A stretch of 64,000 bases of DNA from Kappaphycus alvarezii (taxonomy: Eukaryota > Rhodophyta > Florideophyceae > Gigartinales > Solieriaceae). Numbering within the stretch: position 1 is the stretch's first letter; the number at the start of each line of letters is the position of its first letter. The notes under the pieces were generated by a model, which did not search any database, was not told the DNA's origin, and saw only the letters and a program-made list of their open reading frames with translations. Of the stretch, positions 1 to 11,330 are shown piece by piece. The DNA lies in the NCBI GenBank assembly GCA_002205965.3, contig NADL03000683.1, forward strand, positions 1,550,001-1,614,000. Reading direction: 5' to 3'. The position numbers and the translations under genes are program-made.

Positions 1-926
1 GAGGTGTCCAAAATTGTCTATCCGCGAACCCGGGCCATGCCCATGCCAAAGTTCATAATAACGATATATGCAAGTGACTGCAGGCCGCGCCTCGCCCGTG
101 GTCCGAGAAGCTTGTGGTGGCGACCCAAAATCACGACAGAGGCTCCCACTAGACCGAAAATAGCACCTGACGCGCCGACAGCAGGAGTTGGGCTACACAT
201 ATAGGACAGCAATTACCTGCCAGCCCGGATGCAAAGTATAGCGAGAGGAACCTCTTCTTGCCAAACCACGACTCTACAGAGGGACCAGTGGAATGCAACG
301 AAAACGAATTGACGAGTAAATGGCTGATGCTCGCATGAAGAAACATCGGGGATAAAAGGCGGTAATATTCGCCAGCCGCAATAGCACTTCACCTTAGCGC
401 CTGCCATAAGCAGGTCTGGGCGGTACAGTGACTGAAAAGCAAACACAGCCACATTAAGGGCGAGAAGGATGTGGCTTATGCGTATGGTACGCACAAGTTC
501 TGCCAAAGATTGGGGAAATGGGTCGGGCTGGCGACGACGCATGTAGGAGCGACTGTAAGGTTTCCTTGTGAAGAGAAGTCCGCTTGCTGCCAGGAGGGGG
601 GCGGAGGGTTCGGAGGGTTCAGAAAAGCCGTGGCTTTCATCTCGGGGGGTGGAAACCGGCCGGAAAAACCACCGGTGTTGCGGCCATTGCCGCACCCGAA
701 ATGCAGATGGAGGGGTTTGACCCCGATGGGTCGGCGCCAAGGATTTGTGTGACATTTTGTTACGGCATGGTGGGTGTTTTGCAACGTGAAATGCGGGTTC
801 TTGGTTTGAAAGTCGGTGGCGGAGAGGAGAAAGGCGTATTGCAAGGTGCAGGATCTGAAAACGAAACAACCCGGTGTCGTTGAATGAACTCACTGGTGAA
901 GTCTGGAATGAGTGTGGATGAGTCAT
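1..926 (-). pseudogene. Rhomboid-family intramembrane serine protease, frameshifted, runs off window
   Basis: Rhomboid proteases cut transmembrane substrates inside the bilayer with a Ser-His dyad. The long N-terminal part (Arg/Ser/Pro-rich, transit-peptide-like) leads into a hydrophobic helix (ILLALNVAVFAFQSL). Then follow the family's HASISHLLVNSFSL block and the catalytic-serine motif GASGAIFG, near 150-190 on the complement. These pieces lie in three different frames. A shift near 385 (one extra or two missing bases), one missing base near 208 and one near 18 reconnect them; after the last, the family's IDNFGHLGG-like stretch would continue beyond base 1. The long N-terminus suggests a plastid or mitochondrial member, but this is inference. 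Family call is firm; start codon and functional state are uncertain. Confidence 0.75.
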
Positions 927-981
927 TTTTTGGAGCGGAGATCAATGGCGAACGGTTAGCGCTATGGTGCAGTTAACGCTA

Positions 982-1025
982 GACAATCGCAGGGCAGTTG
1001 CTTGACGATCGCAGGGCAGTTGCTC
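982..1025. repeat. Two-copy 22-bp tandem repeat
   Basis: Two adjacent 22-base units at 982-1003 and 1004-1025 share the core CGCAGGGCAGTTGCT with two mismatches. They lie just upstream of the rhomboid gene. Confidence 0.85.
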
Positions 1026-1510
1026 GCGTCGAATAATGTCAAACAGAGATCAGTACCAGTGCTTCAGTGTCCAATGGCGTTGCACTTTGATTCGGTAGGC
1101 TGTACAGTACATTACTGTACGGTCAGATCTTCCAAAAGAACCCCAATAGCCAATTCGGTGGTGGTGAGAAAAGGAACAGATGAGGTCCGAAATCATCCAA
1201 TTGTAGAACTTGAAACACACCAATCTCTGCCAAACAAGTGGCCTTGTTTCAAATTCATTCGTCAGCAGAGTACTGTACAAGCCCATTTACCTCATTGGAC
1301 GACAAGATTTTGTACGAACTTCTAAAATAAACAACCTTTTGGTGCCCTTTTGGTACAGAGGAGTACTTTCGTTCTAGAGTACACCCTGTTAGAAGTGCAG
1401 AACATTTGTAATGCACTCCTATCTTCCTTAACACCGCACTAGACACGTGGACACATATCAATCAATTCACACCCTTTCACTGACTCTATCTCCAACTCTT
1501 TCACAAAATA
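1026..1510. other. Intergenic, GTAC-rich, no gene seen
   Basis: No recognisable coding sequence. It contains clustered TACAGTAC/TACTGTAC words around 1100-1125 and 1270, a motif that recurs across the window. Confidence 0.4.
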
Positions 1511-3100
1511 GTGCGAGAACACCATATCTGCACACTTCAACAGCATCCATCATCTGACGATGACGATCAAACCACAGACAAGGCGGCAAATAACCAATGC
1601 AGACCGTCATGCAATTGCCCGAGATCTTCAAAACGGTATGTCAGCAACCTGCGTCTCTCAGAAATACAAAATCAGCAGACGCACAACCTTCAATATAAAG
1701 AAGCAACGCTCCAACATCCTCAACATCAATCCAGATCTACAGCGAATGGATCGCATCAAAATTGTACTGGAAAGTATCCTATTATTGAGCGGAAATTGCT
1801 GCAGTTCCTGAACAATGCACGTTCCGCCAAAATGCCAATCACATCCCCTGTTATACAAACAAATCCACAGGTGATACGAGACAAAATCATAACGTCTGGC
1901 ACAGAGGAGCAGAAAGAACTCCATATCGATTTCAAAGCTTCAGAGCTTTGGGCATACCGTTTTGCTGTGCGATACAATCTTCGTTCAGTTACATTACATG
2001 GTCAAGCAGGTAGTGTAGATCTTAAAAAGGTAGCTCCAAAAATGAAAGAACTTCGAATCCAACTGCGTGACTACGACCTCCGTAACATTTTTAACGTGGA
2101 TGAAACCGGTTTATTTTTCAGATTGCTACCGCAGAGAACCTGACTCATGGAAACTGAAAGTCGGAAAACTGTTCGAGGCACCAAGAATATGAAAGCCAAA
2201 GATCGGCTCACTGCATACGTCTGCACAAATGGAGATGGAACAAAGAAGCTTCCGATTGCCTTAATAGGGAAGTTCAAGAATCCTAGTTGCTTTCACAACC
2301 AGCCCACACCTCTCCCGTACTTTTCTTAAAAGAATGCGTGGCCAGATGCAGTGACTTTCCGCCGATGGTTTTACAACATGTTCTGCCCTTTTGTTAGAAG
2401 TAATGCGTCTAAATCTGTGGCGCTTATTATGGGCAATTGCTCGGCGCATGAGAAGTTGAAGGACCCGAGAGAACATATAACGATTTTTGCTCTCCCTCCG
2501 AATTGCACATCGGCTCATCAACCCATGGACTGTGGAATAATTGCTGCTTTCAAGGTTCTTTATCGCCATGCTTTGTTGGTTGGGATCATAAGCACCTTTG
2601 AAGACCGGGACGCAAGACGTGAAAAAGCAAAGGGTATGCGTGATGGATCAAAGGGTATTGCTGAAGGGTTTGAGCCGCATGTGCTAGATGCCATGGTTTT
2701 AGTTGAACAAGCATGGAACATGCTCACCAACGGACAATTGCACGATGCTGGTTAAAGGCAAACGTTTTACCAGCTACTATGACTGGCGACATGGAAAGGT
2801 TGCATGGAAAATTGGATGCTAAAGTCAAGGCTGATGAGTTTTGTTCAGTGTTGTCACAAGTTTTTTCCTCGTTTACGGAGTTAAAAGTGACATCCAGTGG
2901 AATTGCTGGCGACTACGAAACATTTTTTGGGGTTAGAAATGGTGATGTGCAAAACTGGGTTTGTATTGAGAACAATGAAGAGATTCAGAGAGCTGTGATA
3001 GATGACGTATTTGAGCAGTTATCAGATGAAGGAATTTCCCAACAATGATTCCACGAACCGGTTGTAGAATGTGTACAACGGGTTATCGTGCAACCTACTG
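1511..3100 (+). pseudogene. pogo/Tigger-like DDE transposase, degraded (copy 1)
   Basis: Transposase relic of the Tc1/mariner superfamily, pogo/Tigger branch. From 1560 there is a helix-turn-helix of CENP-B/Tigger type (TRRQITNADRHAIARDL). Then come FNVDETGLFFRLLP (first catalytic Asp), a KAKDRLTAYVCTNGDG block, and the second catalytic block at 2426-2446 reading LIMGNCSAH, where the usual Asp is Gly. A third block LPPNCTSAHQPMDCG carries the last Asp. The frame is broken by a stop at 2141 and shifts near 2330 and 2755; the C-terminal tail runs to 3048. The sequence at 3081-3100 ends in CAACCTACTG followed by TA, which could be the right inverted terminus, but I could not find a matching left end. 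It is homologous to the copy at 61.8-63.9 kb. Confidence 0.8.
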
Positions 3101-3524
3101 TACATGAGCGGGGTTTATCGTGTGATAGATGATGTGTTTCGTACGTAAAATTTTCTCATTAACAGTTGAGCAAAAAAGGGGGCATATTCTGGATTAGCAA
3201 TAAGTAAAGATCATCTCTCTCCAGGGGGCAGATGCACAATACAATGATTTCACGCGAAGACTGAGGTTTCTTTTTCTGCCACCCAGCCGCTTCGATCGAC
3301 ATGGTACCGAAGTTGAAAGACTGGTAAGTTAGGAGATGAGTTTTGCCAGCCAAAGGGCATTGAAAAACACTGCCTATACGTATAAAAGTGCTCCATGAAC
3401 AGCAACAAGGCCACATATCTGTAATCAATAGAGCTTTCATTTAGTTGTTGGGCACATTGAAAGAGCCAATCATTTCATGGGGCAAGGTATTCATGCAGTA
3501 TTTTAGTTCGTCTGGACGTAAATA
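3101..3524. other. Intergenic, nothing recognised
   Basis: Short open frames here show no family resemblance. GGGTTTATCGTG near 3115 resembles the putative Tigger terminus just before it. Confidence 0.3.
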
Positions 3525-3713
3525 CGGTTCGCGTCATAATTGTAAACTCAGATGTTTCTCAGGAATTAGAAACGACTGAAACAAAAAAGACCAATGCTCT
3601 GAAAGCTACGGTCATACTAATTGCAACTGTGCCAATTTAATTTGCTTTAAATAAAAAGTTTAGAAGTAATGTATAAAAAACTGAACTCCCTGTGTCCATA
3701 ATAATAAACTCAA
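3525..3713 (+). repeat. Left terminal inverted repeat of the Tc1-like element
   Basis: It pairs with 4801-4989 on the opposite strand, both reading outward-to-inward GCGTCATAATT.TAAACTCAGA ... CCCTGTGTC.ATAA. I count only scattered mismatches by eye. Confidence 0.88.
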
Positions 3714-4690
3714 AACAATTCAGACGGCCTAAGACAAGGGTTAATTGATCTTGGTAAGGAATCTTTGCCCCAATTGACCTCAGTACGGCAATACAACGAC
3801 GATCCGTGGATTTAACAAGGGTTTGCAGTGTTTGCTCCGAAATCCTAGACCAGCTCTCAACAATAGACTCCTTCAACTCATGCACTGAACTGAACTGCCT
3901 CTTATCTTCGTAAAAATCTCTCGCAGCGATCCCCCGCAGGTCCTCAATTGGATCCAAGTCTGGTGAACACGACGGACAGTCCAAACACTGTACATTTTGT
4001 CCGTGAACCACTTTTTGGTAGACCGGGAGACATAGATGGTATAGTTGTCTTTCTGATAGATCCAGGTTTCCCGTGCGTTATTGCAGTCCCCGACAAGAAC
4101 CATTGAACGAAAAGCACCCCCAAACCATCACGTTCTGCCCCACTCTTGTATCTTGAACCAAATCCGCTTCTGCTTGTCAATATTATGCCAGTGGTAAGCT
4201 AGTCCGTCCAGTCCATCGAGATTAAACTTCTCCTAGTCTGAGAAGACCACAGTTTTCAATTTTTCAAGCTCCCACTCTGCCATCCTGGCACCCACTCGAC
4301 CCGATTCTTTTTATGAGCCTCTGTCAGAAAAAAAATTATCTTCATCTTACGGTAGCTCATCTTACAGTTGTTCTGGAGCATTCGCAGCACGGTAGCTTTC
4401 GGAACATACGGTTCCAAGTCTTTTTGAATTTGATTTGCCCCATGTACCGTAGCTGCGGCCTCTCTAATAACTCGCCGATTTGTGGGCTTTGTATACTTTC
4501 GGGATCTTCCACTTCTTTTTAACGTCCAATAAGTCTCTCATGGTTCCTTATGTATTTGCTCACCACAGTCTGGGAGCGGTGTACCTTCTTTGCGATCGCT
4601 CTGGTTGTCAGTTTTTCTGCTGCGAGGGCATCAATGGCTTCCTTTTCCTTTTCAGTCAATGAGGTTCCTCATGGCATGGCAGAAACTGCC
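3637..4690 (-). pseudogene. Tc1-family transposase, frameshifted
   Basis: Read on the minus strand, the N-terminal part near 4690-4530 is a Tc1 helix-turn-helix (SLTEKEKEAIDALAA, then TTRAIAKKVHRSQTVVSKYI). The C-terminal part at 4011-3700 has the CPSCSPDLDPIEDLRG block, matching the family's SPDLNPIENLW with the last catalytic Glu, and the typical tail ESWSRISEQTLQTLVKS. Several stops and frame changes lie between them, so no active protein is encoded. The final residues read into the left inverted repeat. Confidence 0.82.
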
Positions 4691-4800
4691 TTGTTTGGTC
4701 AGTCGCAATCAGGGAGGGTGTACATGTCATCTGATGTTAATGAGAGGCTTAGTTTGTTTAAAAGGTTTTCCTGTTCCGGAGATTCCCGCCAAAGGATCCT

Positions 4801-4989
4801 CTGAGTTTATATTTATAGACACAGGGATTTCGGTTTTTTATACATTACTTCTGAACTTTTTATTGAAAGCACACTAAATTGGCACAGTTGCAATGAGTAT
4901 GTCTGTAGATTTCAGGTGATTGGTCGTTTTTGGTTCAGTCTCTTCTAGTTTCTGAGAAACCTCTGAGTTTATAATTATGACGCGCACTG
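4801..4989 (-). repeat. Right terminal inverted repeat of the Tc1-like element
   Basis: Reverse complement of 3525-3713. The outer end reads CAGTGCGCGTCATAATT on the minus strand, preceded by TA. CAGT is the usual Tc1 terminal tetranucleotide. Confidence 0.88.
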
Positions 4990-5286
4990 TAATACAAAAT
5001 ACTGTAAACGATATTTACTAAACTCATAGATTGGTCATATGCAGAGATACGTGGCACTCGCCCTTTTCGGCTGTACACACACAACGTAATTTGAATATCA
5101 CAAGGGGGAAAATTGGGGTGTTTTAATGATTGAAAAAAGGTTAGCCTATTTTTAAATCATCACAAGTAACGCATTAGTTTCGGAATTACCCACTCATTTG
5201 AGAAACAGAGAGTTTTGGTGCCGTACTTGACTCGTTTTGCACTTCTACACCCTTTAACTTGCCCAGAGTTCCACCTGCACCCATCA

Positions 5287-6561
5287 TGCCGCACACCCAT
5301 CCAGCACGCATCAATACAGATTTTTTCCCGGAAAACGATGCCGCCAATGCCATTCAAGTGCTTGCTGAAACCGCAGTCGATCGTGAAAATTAATTTGATG
5401 AGTATGACGACGTCCCCGACTGCCCTGACTTACACGAAGAGAACAATTCTGAATGCCCGATATTCGACACGTTCTACAATGGCGCGAGCTCGTCACCAAT
5501 TATGAGTATGACAAACTTTGACCAGGACGAGTTTCCCACACTTTTGGGCCACTTCAAAAATTTTTTAACAGACATCCATAATACGGGCTATGGCCGCATA
5601 TCACAAGTCGAAACAATGCATGCTCTTTTCATGGTCCCAACGATACTCAAGCATGGTGATAAATTGAATTTATTTGTTCGGGCTTTTGGAATGAGCTCAT
5701 CTCACTCGGAGCGGCTAACCATGCTCTTTATAGAGCTCATTTGGTATTTTTTGCTACGTGTCACTGGTCGCTGATATTGCAAGGGAACGGACGATTCTGA
5801 AGCTGGTTTGGGAAAATAAGGCTTTCAGGATGTTTCAGTGTGCTCTCTTTTCTACATATATCTTTTTCAGCAAGCCCTTCAATCTTCCGGTAGCATTGAG
5901 GAGAAAAACGCTACTTTAATGGCAAACACAAGTTCTATGATTGTAAAGTAGAAGTTTCTGTATACCTACTGGCTATGCTGTTGGTTGTAGTGACCAATAT
6001 CCAGGCTCTGTTTCGGACTTAACAATATTTCATGAAATGTCCGAATTCCATGCCGTCCAGCTCGAGAAGGGATCTAACGAATGAGATTTGGAAAAAATAG
6101 GCCTACTTAGCGCGGAGTATCCTAGCGAGTGGGCTAAGTTAGCGGACAAGAGGTACCAATGCGCTGCCTATTTTCGCCTTCTAATTCATCCTAGACGCAA
6201 TCCAGTTAACTATTTTTTATATCGCAGCGACGAGGAATATAATCAGAAAGTATCCTCGGATCGCATAATTGTGGAGAACTATTTCTATCTTATCTTTAAT
6301 TTGTGGGCTGTGCTGCCGAACAAGTCGAAGTAGGCCGAGAAGAGCTACGATTTGATATTTTGTTTGTTTCTTGCGCTCACAAATATACACGTTAGGTGGC
6401 ATCCAATACGCGCTGATGAATATGCGCGATATCACAGGGTCAGTAATCGCTTGGTAGACATCGGCGAGTCTCTGCTAACCAAGCGTAGGAATAGTGAACA
6501 GCTTTATCGCGAGAAGAGGAGGAAACGGATAAAATATTTAATTCTTGGCCTCCATGTTTGA
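5287..6561 (+). pseudogene. DDE_4 / PIF-Harbinger-like transposase, degraded (copy A)
   Basis: One frame from 5287 is nearly open (a TAA at 5391) and acidic, then breaks. Downstream pieces are diagnostic of DDE_4 transposases: YPGSVSDLTIFHEM (middle catalytic region), LADKRYQCA (family LADKGYQG), and SSDRIIVENYF, where Glu is the last catalytic residue, followed by LALTNIHVRWHPIRADEYAR. A basic C-terminal tail (NRLVDIGESLLTKRR, then YREKRRKRI) closes it at 6561. At least four frame breaks. The same tail organisation occurs in the copy at 9.1-10.5 kb. Confidence 0.72.
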
Positions 6562-7107
6562 ACATCAGCCTGGAGATTTCGGAATAAACGTGATATTTTG
6601 CGCATGATTAACTATTTGCAGTTTGAAGTGTTGCCATACAATAATCATAGCAATATCTGTTTAAAGAGGATAATAGCCCAGTAATTGCCTGAGGTCTGAA
6701 TATCGTTATCATTTCGAGGGCGATTATTTTTGTGCAATCGTTTGGTACTTGCATAGGCGTTCAATCGATGTTTGAAAGACTTGTTATCGAATTTTTTTAG
6801 TATTTCCATCCATTACTTAACACGTCGTAACTTTGCGACACCCACTAAGGAGGGATTTGTTTTCCAGTACACCGCGGTCATGTTGAATCACCTAAAACAG
6901 CGCACATATCCCACCTCCTGACCTCCGTACGGCGTTTCTGCCTGATCCCCCATTAGAATCCATTAAATAAAAGGTCTCTTTTTCTCTCGATTGATTTACT
7001 GTATAACTGGAAGTTGAATCGCAGGAGTCCAGTTCTGCGGCTGTTACAATATTATACGGACCCGTACGGGCACGCGATTCCCGTTTTCATGGAATCAAAA
7101 AACTGTA
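6562..7107. other. Intergenic, nothing recognised
   Basis: AT-rich sequence without a convincing gene or repeat boundary. Confidence 0.3.
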
Positions 7108-8670
7108 CAGTGGTGGCCAAAAAGGTAAATAATTCCGAGAAATTTTGTGGACTTGACAAAACTGTAGCAAAGAGCTAATTTCAAGCTTGTTCTTTACTTT
7201 TTTATACGCTAAGTTCATTACAGCAATCTGTTTTATACTACCCTTTTTATTTTTTGCAATATGCATTGTGCTTGTCCTGCTATGGATAAAATTATTTGCA
7301 ATTTTCATTCACTGCAACATTGGCGCGAAACCAGAAGCAAAAGAAACACTAACACATCCCAAATAGGACACTTTGCGTTCCGCAAGTAACCCTAGAGACG
7401 CTTAGCAACTAATGTCTGCCTTGCATCCACAAAATAATGGGTCGTGGAAAGAGACTTACAGACGAGAAAAAAAGGAAGATTATAACATTCAGACATGAAT
7501 TATGGCTCCCGTTGGTAGTATGAGAAGACCTAAATAGGAGGTAAACAGTTGTTTACAACTTCCTCAAGCTTGGCGATAGCTACGTCAAAAAAATTCGCCT
7601 GGAAGGCCGAGGAAGCTATTTCTTTTTGATGAGAGGCGAATTTTAAGGGAGGCGAAAGTATCAGGGGAATGGTCGAGAAGGATCAAGAAGGCGCTCAGTT
7701 TAGACTGCAGTGCGCGGATAATCCGCAGATGCGTACATGATACTTAGTTCATGAATTACAAGAAAGTTCGAACTACTCCATGGATCAAACCCGCTATTTT
7801 ATCGCCAGAAGAGACTGGGCGATAGAGAGAAGGGATTAAAGCTAACAGAGCTGGGCTTCTATCGTTTGTCCCAATCAAAAAATTTTAACCTGACCGGACG
7901 GCCTGGATTTCAAATTGCAGGACTCCAGGGAGCCAGAGGCTACTTTTACGAGAAGACACGGCGGGAGTGGAAGCGTCATGTTTTGTTGCATTTTTGCTGG
8001 AAAAAAGGGTATACTTCTTGTTTAAATTTCTCAATCGATTGAGCAATCTATCTACATACTGGAAAAGAAACAATTTGCTCCAGTTTATAGAACATTTGCC
8101 GCTAAATTGTACGTTTATGCAAGATGAAGCTCCATGTCACCGTTTAAGGCTAGTGCAAAAGTGGTTGTGGGACGAGTGTGTACACGTGTTCGATTGGCCT
8201 TCGTACAGCCCTGACATGAATCACATCGAAAACTTATGGGGATTCTGGCCAGGCATCTGTATGAGTATGGAAGGCAGGTTGGTGAAATTCACTCCCTCAT
8301 TGAATCAATTGAAGAAGTATAGGTGAATATTGGTTAATATACCCTTTACAATATTTTTGCATCAATGCCAAAGCGGTGCAGCATGTTTTTTAATTCAACG
8401 TAACGTCAATTCCCTATTAAGGTTTACTTTTAACTACTCAATCCTCTCACTTTAACCCTTTTAACTATTATTCACTACTGTTTCGTCCATACTGGGAAAA
8501 GCATAAACGTATATTGCCAAAAATAATGAAGATAGTATAAACCCAATTTCTTAAATTAATTCAGCAAATCGAAAACAGTACAGAACAAATGTGAAAGTAG
8601 CTGTTTGCTACAGTTTTTTCAAGTTCATAAATACTCTTCGAATTCTTCATCTTTTCGGTTACCGCTTTTT
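7108..8670 (+). mobile_element. Second Tc1-like element with decayed inverted repeats
   Basis: The left end reads CAGTGGTGGCCAAAAAGG after a TA at 7106-7107. The complement of about 8590-8670 matches it with mismatches, and the pairing continues inward through the shared block AAAACTGTAGCAAA (left 7160, right 8615). Ends are less conserved than in the 3.5-kb element. The right boundary is approximate. The interior carries a broken Tc1 transposase. Confidence 0.72.
7438..8326 (+). pseudogene. Tc1-family transposase, degraded (copy 2)
   Basis: A start at 7438 gives MGRGKRLTDEKKRKIITF, a Tc1-like N-terminus. Frames then break repeatedly until 7967-8326. There TFMQDEAPCHRLRLVQKWL holds the second catalytic Asp, and FDWPSYSPDMNHIENLWG holds the final Glu. 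An earlier piece SQSKNFNLTGRPGF resembles the first Asp region (family TDEKNFNLDGPDG) with the Asp lost. Different subfamily from the 3.5-kb element. Confidence 0.8.
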
Positions 8671-9110
8671 ATAATCATTTGTTTAATTTTTCCCCTCTTT
8701 TTTCTTTAGCTATCCCGCTCAAGAGCGATACCGATCTATATCAATGCGGTAGAGCAAGAGCCTTGATAACAAAAAATGCGACCATTGATATTAATAGGGT
8801 ACGGGTATGCGGATATAATCCCGGCTCTGAAAAATGCCAACTTGTTGTGTCTTTGTATGTATTTCTGTACAAAAGTGAATTTTAAACAGTTCCCAAAGGT
8901 TTCTAAACTAAATATTTAGTTTATCAATGAACACCAAATGTTTCTCGAATGAGACAGATAAATTACAAAAGATTACCAAATATATGAAGCCACCACGCTT
9001 TAAAATGATTACACAGCAGCATATTTGGCATTGACTTTCATGGTGGCACACGACATAAAACGATTAAAGGACAAGTTTATTAATTAAACATATCAAAATT
9101 TATGAAAATA
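8671..9110. other. Intergenic, nothing recognised
   Basis: AT-rich. A short open frame at 8679-8885 has no recognisable domain. Confidence 0.3.
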
Positions 9111-10486
9111 TTAAATTTCGTCACAAGATTGCCTTCCACGGGCTTCAATGGTCCTGAAATGTACGCCCATGTGTTCCTTACGCCGCTGTCTGTACTTTCC
9201 TTTAATACGGCACAGCTTCATTATCTGGCTTGAGCCAGTCTCATGAATACGATTGCCTTTACACAGAAAGCGGCTGTTGTCCTGCAAACGCAAGAGGTGC
9301 CAACGGATATGTTAATTTGTCAAAGATAGACAAAATCGAAAGGAATTTTCAAATTTCTTCCCAGAACAGAGCCACTTACATTCTATTACGTTATATAGGC
9401 CTCTCATTCGACCAAAAAAGTTTTCTACGATAGTTCAACCAATTGAAATCTTGAAATTTCGAGCCTCATCAGCTTTCGATAAATTTCCTTTCTGCGGCTT
9501 CTTCATAGGCACGAGAGCCCTGAAAATCTTACCGGCTCCTTGATATCCTTTATCCATCAAAATAGCCCACATGTTAGGGTGCTTAACAGCTAGCTCCCAT
9601 CACCTTGAGACTCCTGATCTTGTCTGCCTTTTTTAATTCCAGCGAATGAAACCCAATATTTTCTCGAAATGTCTTTAAGTCCGAAAATGAGCCACGATGG
9701 TGCAGAGAACAGCTTAGAGCCAAAAAACTGGGAAGCACGGATACTTCCATCCTGCATCCATACAAATTGTGCTTCCCACTGAAATACCTCTTTCCATCCT
9801 GGACACTTCTAATTGGCCGAAATGATTGCTGGAAATTAACGTCAGTAGTGTATCATGCGTAACTACATGTCTTAAATTTAGTGTCGTTTGATTCGAAATT
9901 TTGCATTAAGTAATGCGCCCCAACAGCTGGAACTGCGGCTTCTAACATGAAATCTGAAATAAGTAAACCAAAGCCATTCATAATCGATTCAAATGACAGT
10001 ACCATTTTACCAAGCAGGCGGGCGATCCAGGCCCACTGTCCTCCACTCTTCGGGGGGCAGGCCTCATGGAAAAAACGTTCTTTAGTGTAATTTTACATTC
10101 CCTACGCATCCCAACATTGAAGTTCTCCTCAATCAAACTTCCAAATAAGCCCTGTAATCATTCAAAATCAACAATGCTTAAGTTTTTCATGCTTATGATA
10201 GCGCTAGCATCACCTGTTTTATAGAATATATCAAAAGGGGCAGGGAGATACGGATCTCTCATAGCTTTCATAAGCTGGGGCGTTGCTATAATTTCTAATT
10301 CTGCCTCCTGTTCTTTGCTGCATCAGTTCGCGATAGTATTGCCTGGTTCGCCTGCTGAGCTGAGACGAGATCGGTTTCCCTGTCAGAGTCGGTTTGTGTT
10401 TCGGCGGGTGGGCGGGGTGCTGAATTCGGAAGCCTTCCCAGCATACTGTAGAAGAAGTACTGCGGTTGTGAAATGAAGGTTTTCAA
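9111..10486 (-). pseudogene. DDE_4 / PIF-Harbinger-like transposase, heavily degraded (copy B)
   Basis: Minus-strand fragments in several frames follow the order of copy A: a Pro/Gln-rich N-terminal stretch near 10480-10300, then a central region around 9760-9580. After that comes a conserved C-terminal tail near 9290-9120 (GNRIHETGSSQIMKLCRIK, then YRQRRKEHMG), which lines up with the NRLVDIGESLLTKRR tail at 6.45 kb. Many stops. Family assignment rests mainly on this tail and on a weak VELS.KTFLVE block corresponding to the VIVENFFG catalytic segment. Confidence 0.5.
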
Positions 10487-11149
10487 TTGTGGATTGGTTT
10501 GTTTTGAGTCTGTAGTGGTGGAATGCAGTACAGTATGATCGTGAAGGTCAGCAGGTGACCGTTCAGAACTTAGGAGACCATTAAAATATTGGAAGATCGA
10601 ATATTATTAGAAGTGGTCCGCCTTCTTTCAAAAGACTACCTCTTTGCATTAGTACTGGATTCCCGAAATTTTATTTTCAATTTAGATTATTCAGCGCTCA
10701 TTGCAGTAAACATACAGCAAATGTGTATTTTAGAAATATTTTTTAATAAGCATGCTTATTGCTTTATCATCCCCGGTCCTGAAATTTTATTGTCTCCCTC
10801 GCCGTATCCCCGGTATAAAGTTGAGAGTTCTAATATATGAACAGTGTAATACCACAATATCGCTTTTCGGACTGTCAAACTTCCGTCCCTATATAGCGAG
10901 TAAATTTGAGCTGTATGTAAGCCATAATTGCCCTTATTCTAAACTTAGCCCATAATAGTGATGTAGTCCTTCAGATAAAAGAAAGAGGACATCAAAATAA
11001 TCTCTCTTAGCCCTGCTCTGTGAAATATTTGATATGAGCTGTACGGTAGTGATGTCATTGATGTCAGCCTTTTGCGATATTATCCTTTTAGAGTTCCATG
11101 TTTTAGTTTTTAACTTTATTTGTCATATTATATTGCGCAACATCAATTA
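10487..11149. other. Intergenic, nothing recognised
   Basis: No family resemblance in any frame. One TACAGTA word near 10530. Confidence 0.3.
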
Positions 11150-11330
11150 TGATGTTACTGTCGATAATTAGGAGTGCAATGTGAAGCTGCGGTCCGAGTA
11201 CAGTAAATTCGTACTGTACTTGATGTATGTGCAGTACTGTACAACTGCGCAATGTTGTGTGACACTGATGATGAGTGTGTGCAGTAATGTAACAGTAAGG
11301 AGGTACCATACAGTACAGTACATTCCAGAG
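11150..11330 (+). repeat. GTAC-rich interspersed repeat, copy 1 (5' half)
   Basis: Shares with the complement of 23.60-23.75 kb the run GGAGTGCAAT..GAACTGC.GTCC.AGTACAGTA, then TTCGTACT, TGTGTGCAGTA and TGTTGTGTGACACT. Similarity fades after about 11310, so this copy lacks the 3' half. Confidence 0.75.

Larger units (their letters stand above)
3525..4989 (-). mobile_element. Complete-ended Tc1-like element with long IR/DR termini
   Basis: A 1465-bp element bounded by TA on both sides (3523-3524 and 4990-4991), the Tc1/mariner target duplication. The termini are ~189-bp inverted repeats. Each terminus carries two direct copies of a TATAAACTCAGAGG-like motif, one at the outer end and one at the inner end, which is the IR/DR arrangement of Sleeping Beauty-type elements. 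Inside is a degraded transposase on the minus strand. Ends are well conserved although the gene is broken, so the copy may still be mobilised in trans (inference). Confidence 0.88.

Noticed and set aside
1098..3100. CAGTACATTACTGTAC near 1102 as the left TIR partner of the putative right end at 3100 of Tigger copy 1
   Set aside because: Match to the right-end sequence is weak beyond CAGTA and explained by the common GTAC word.
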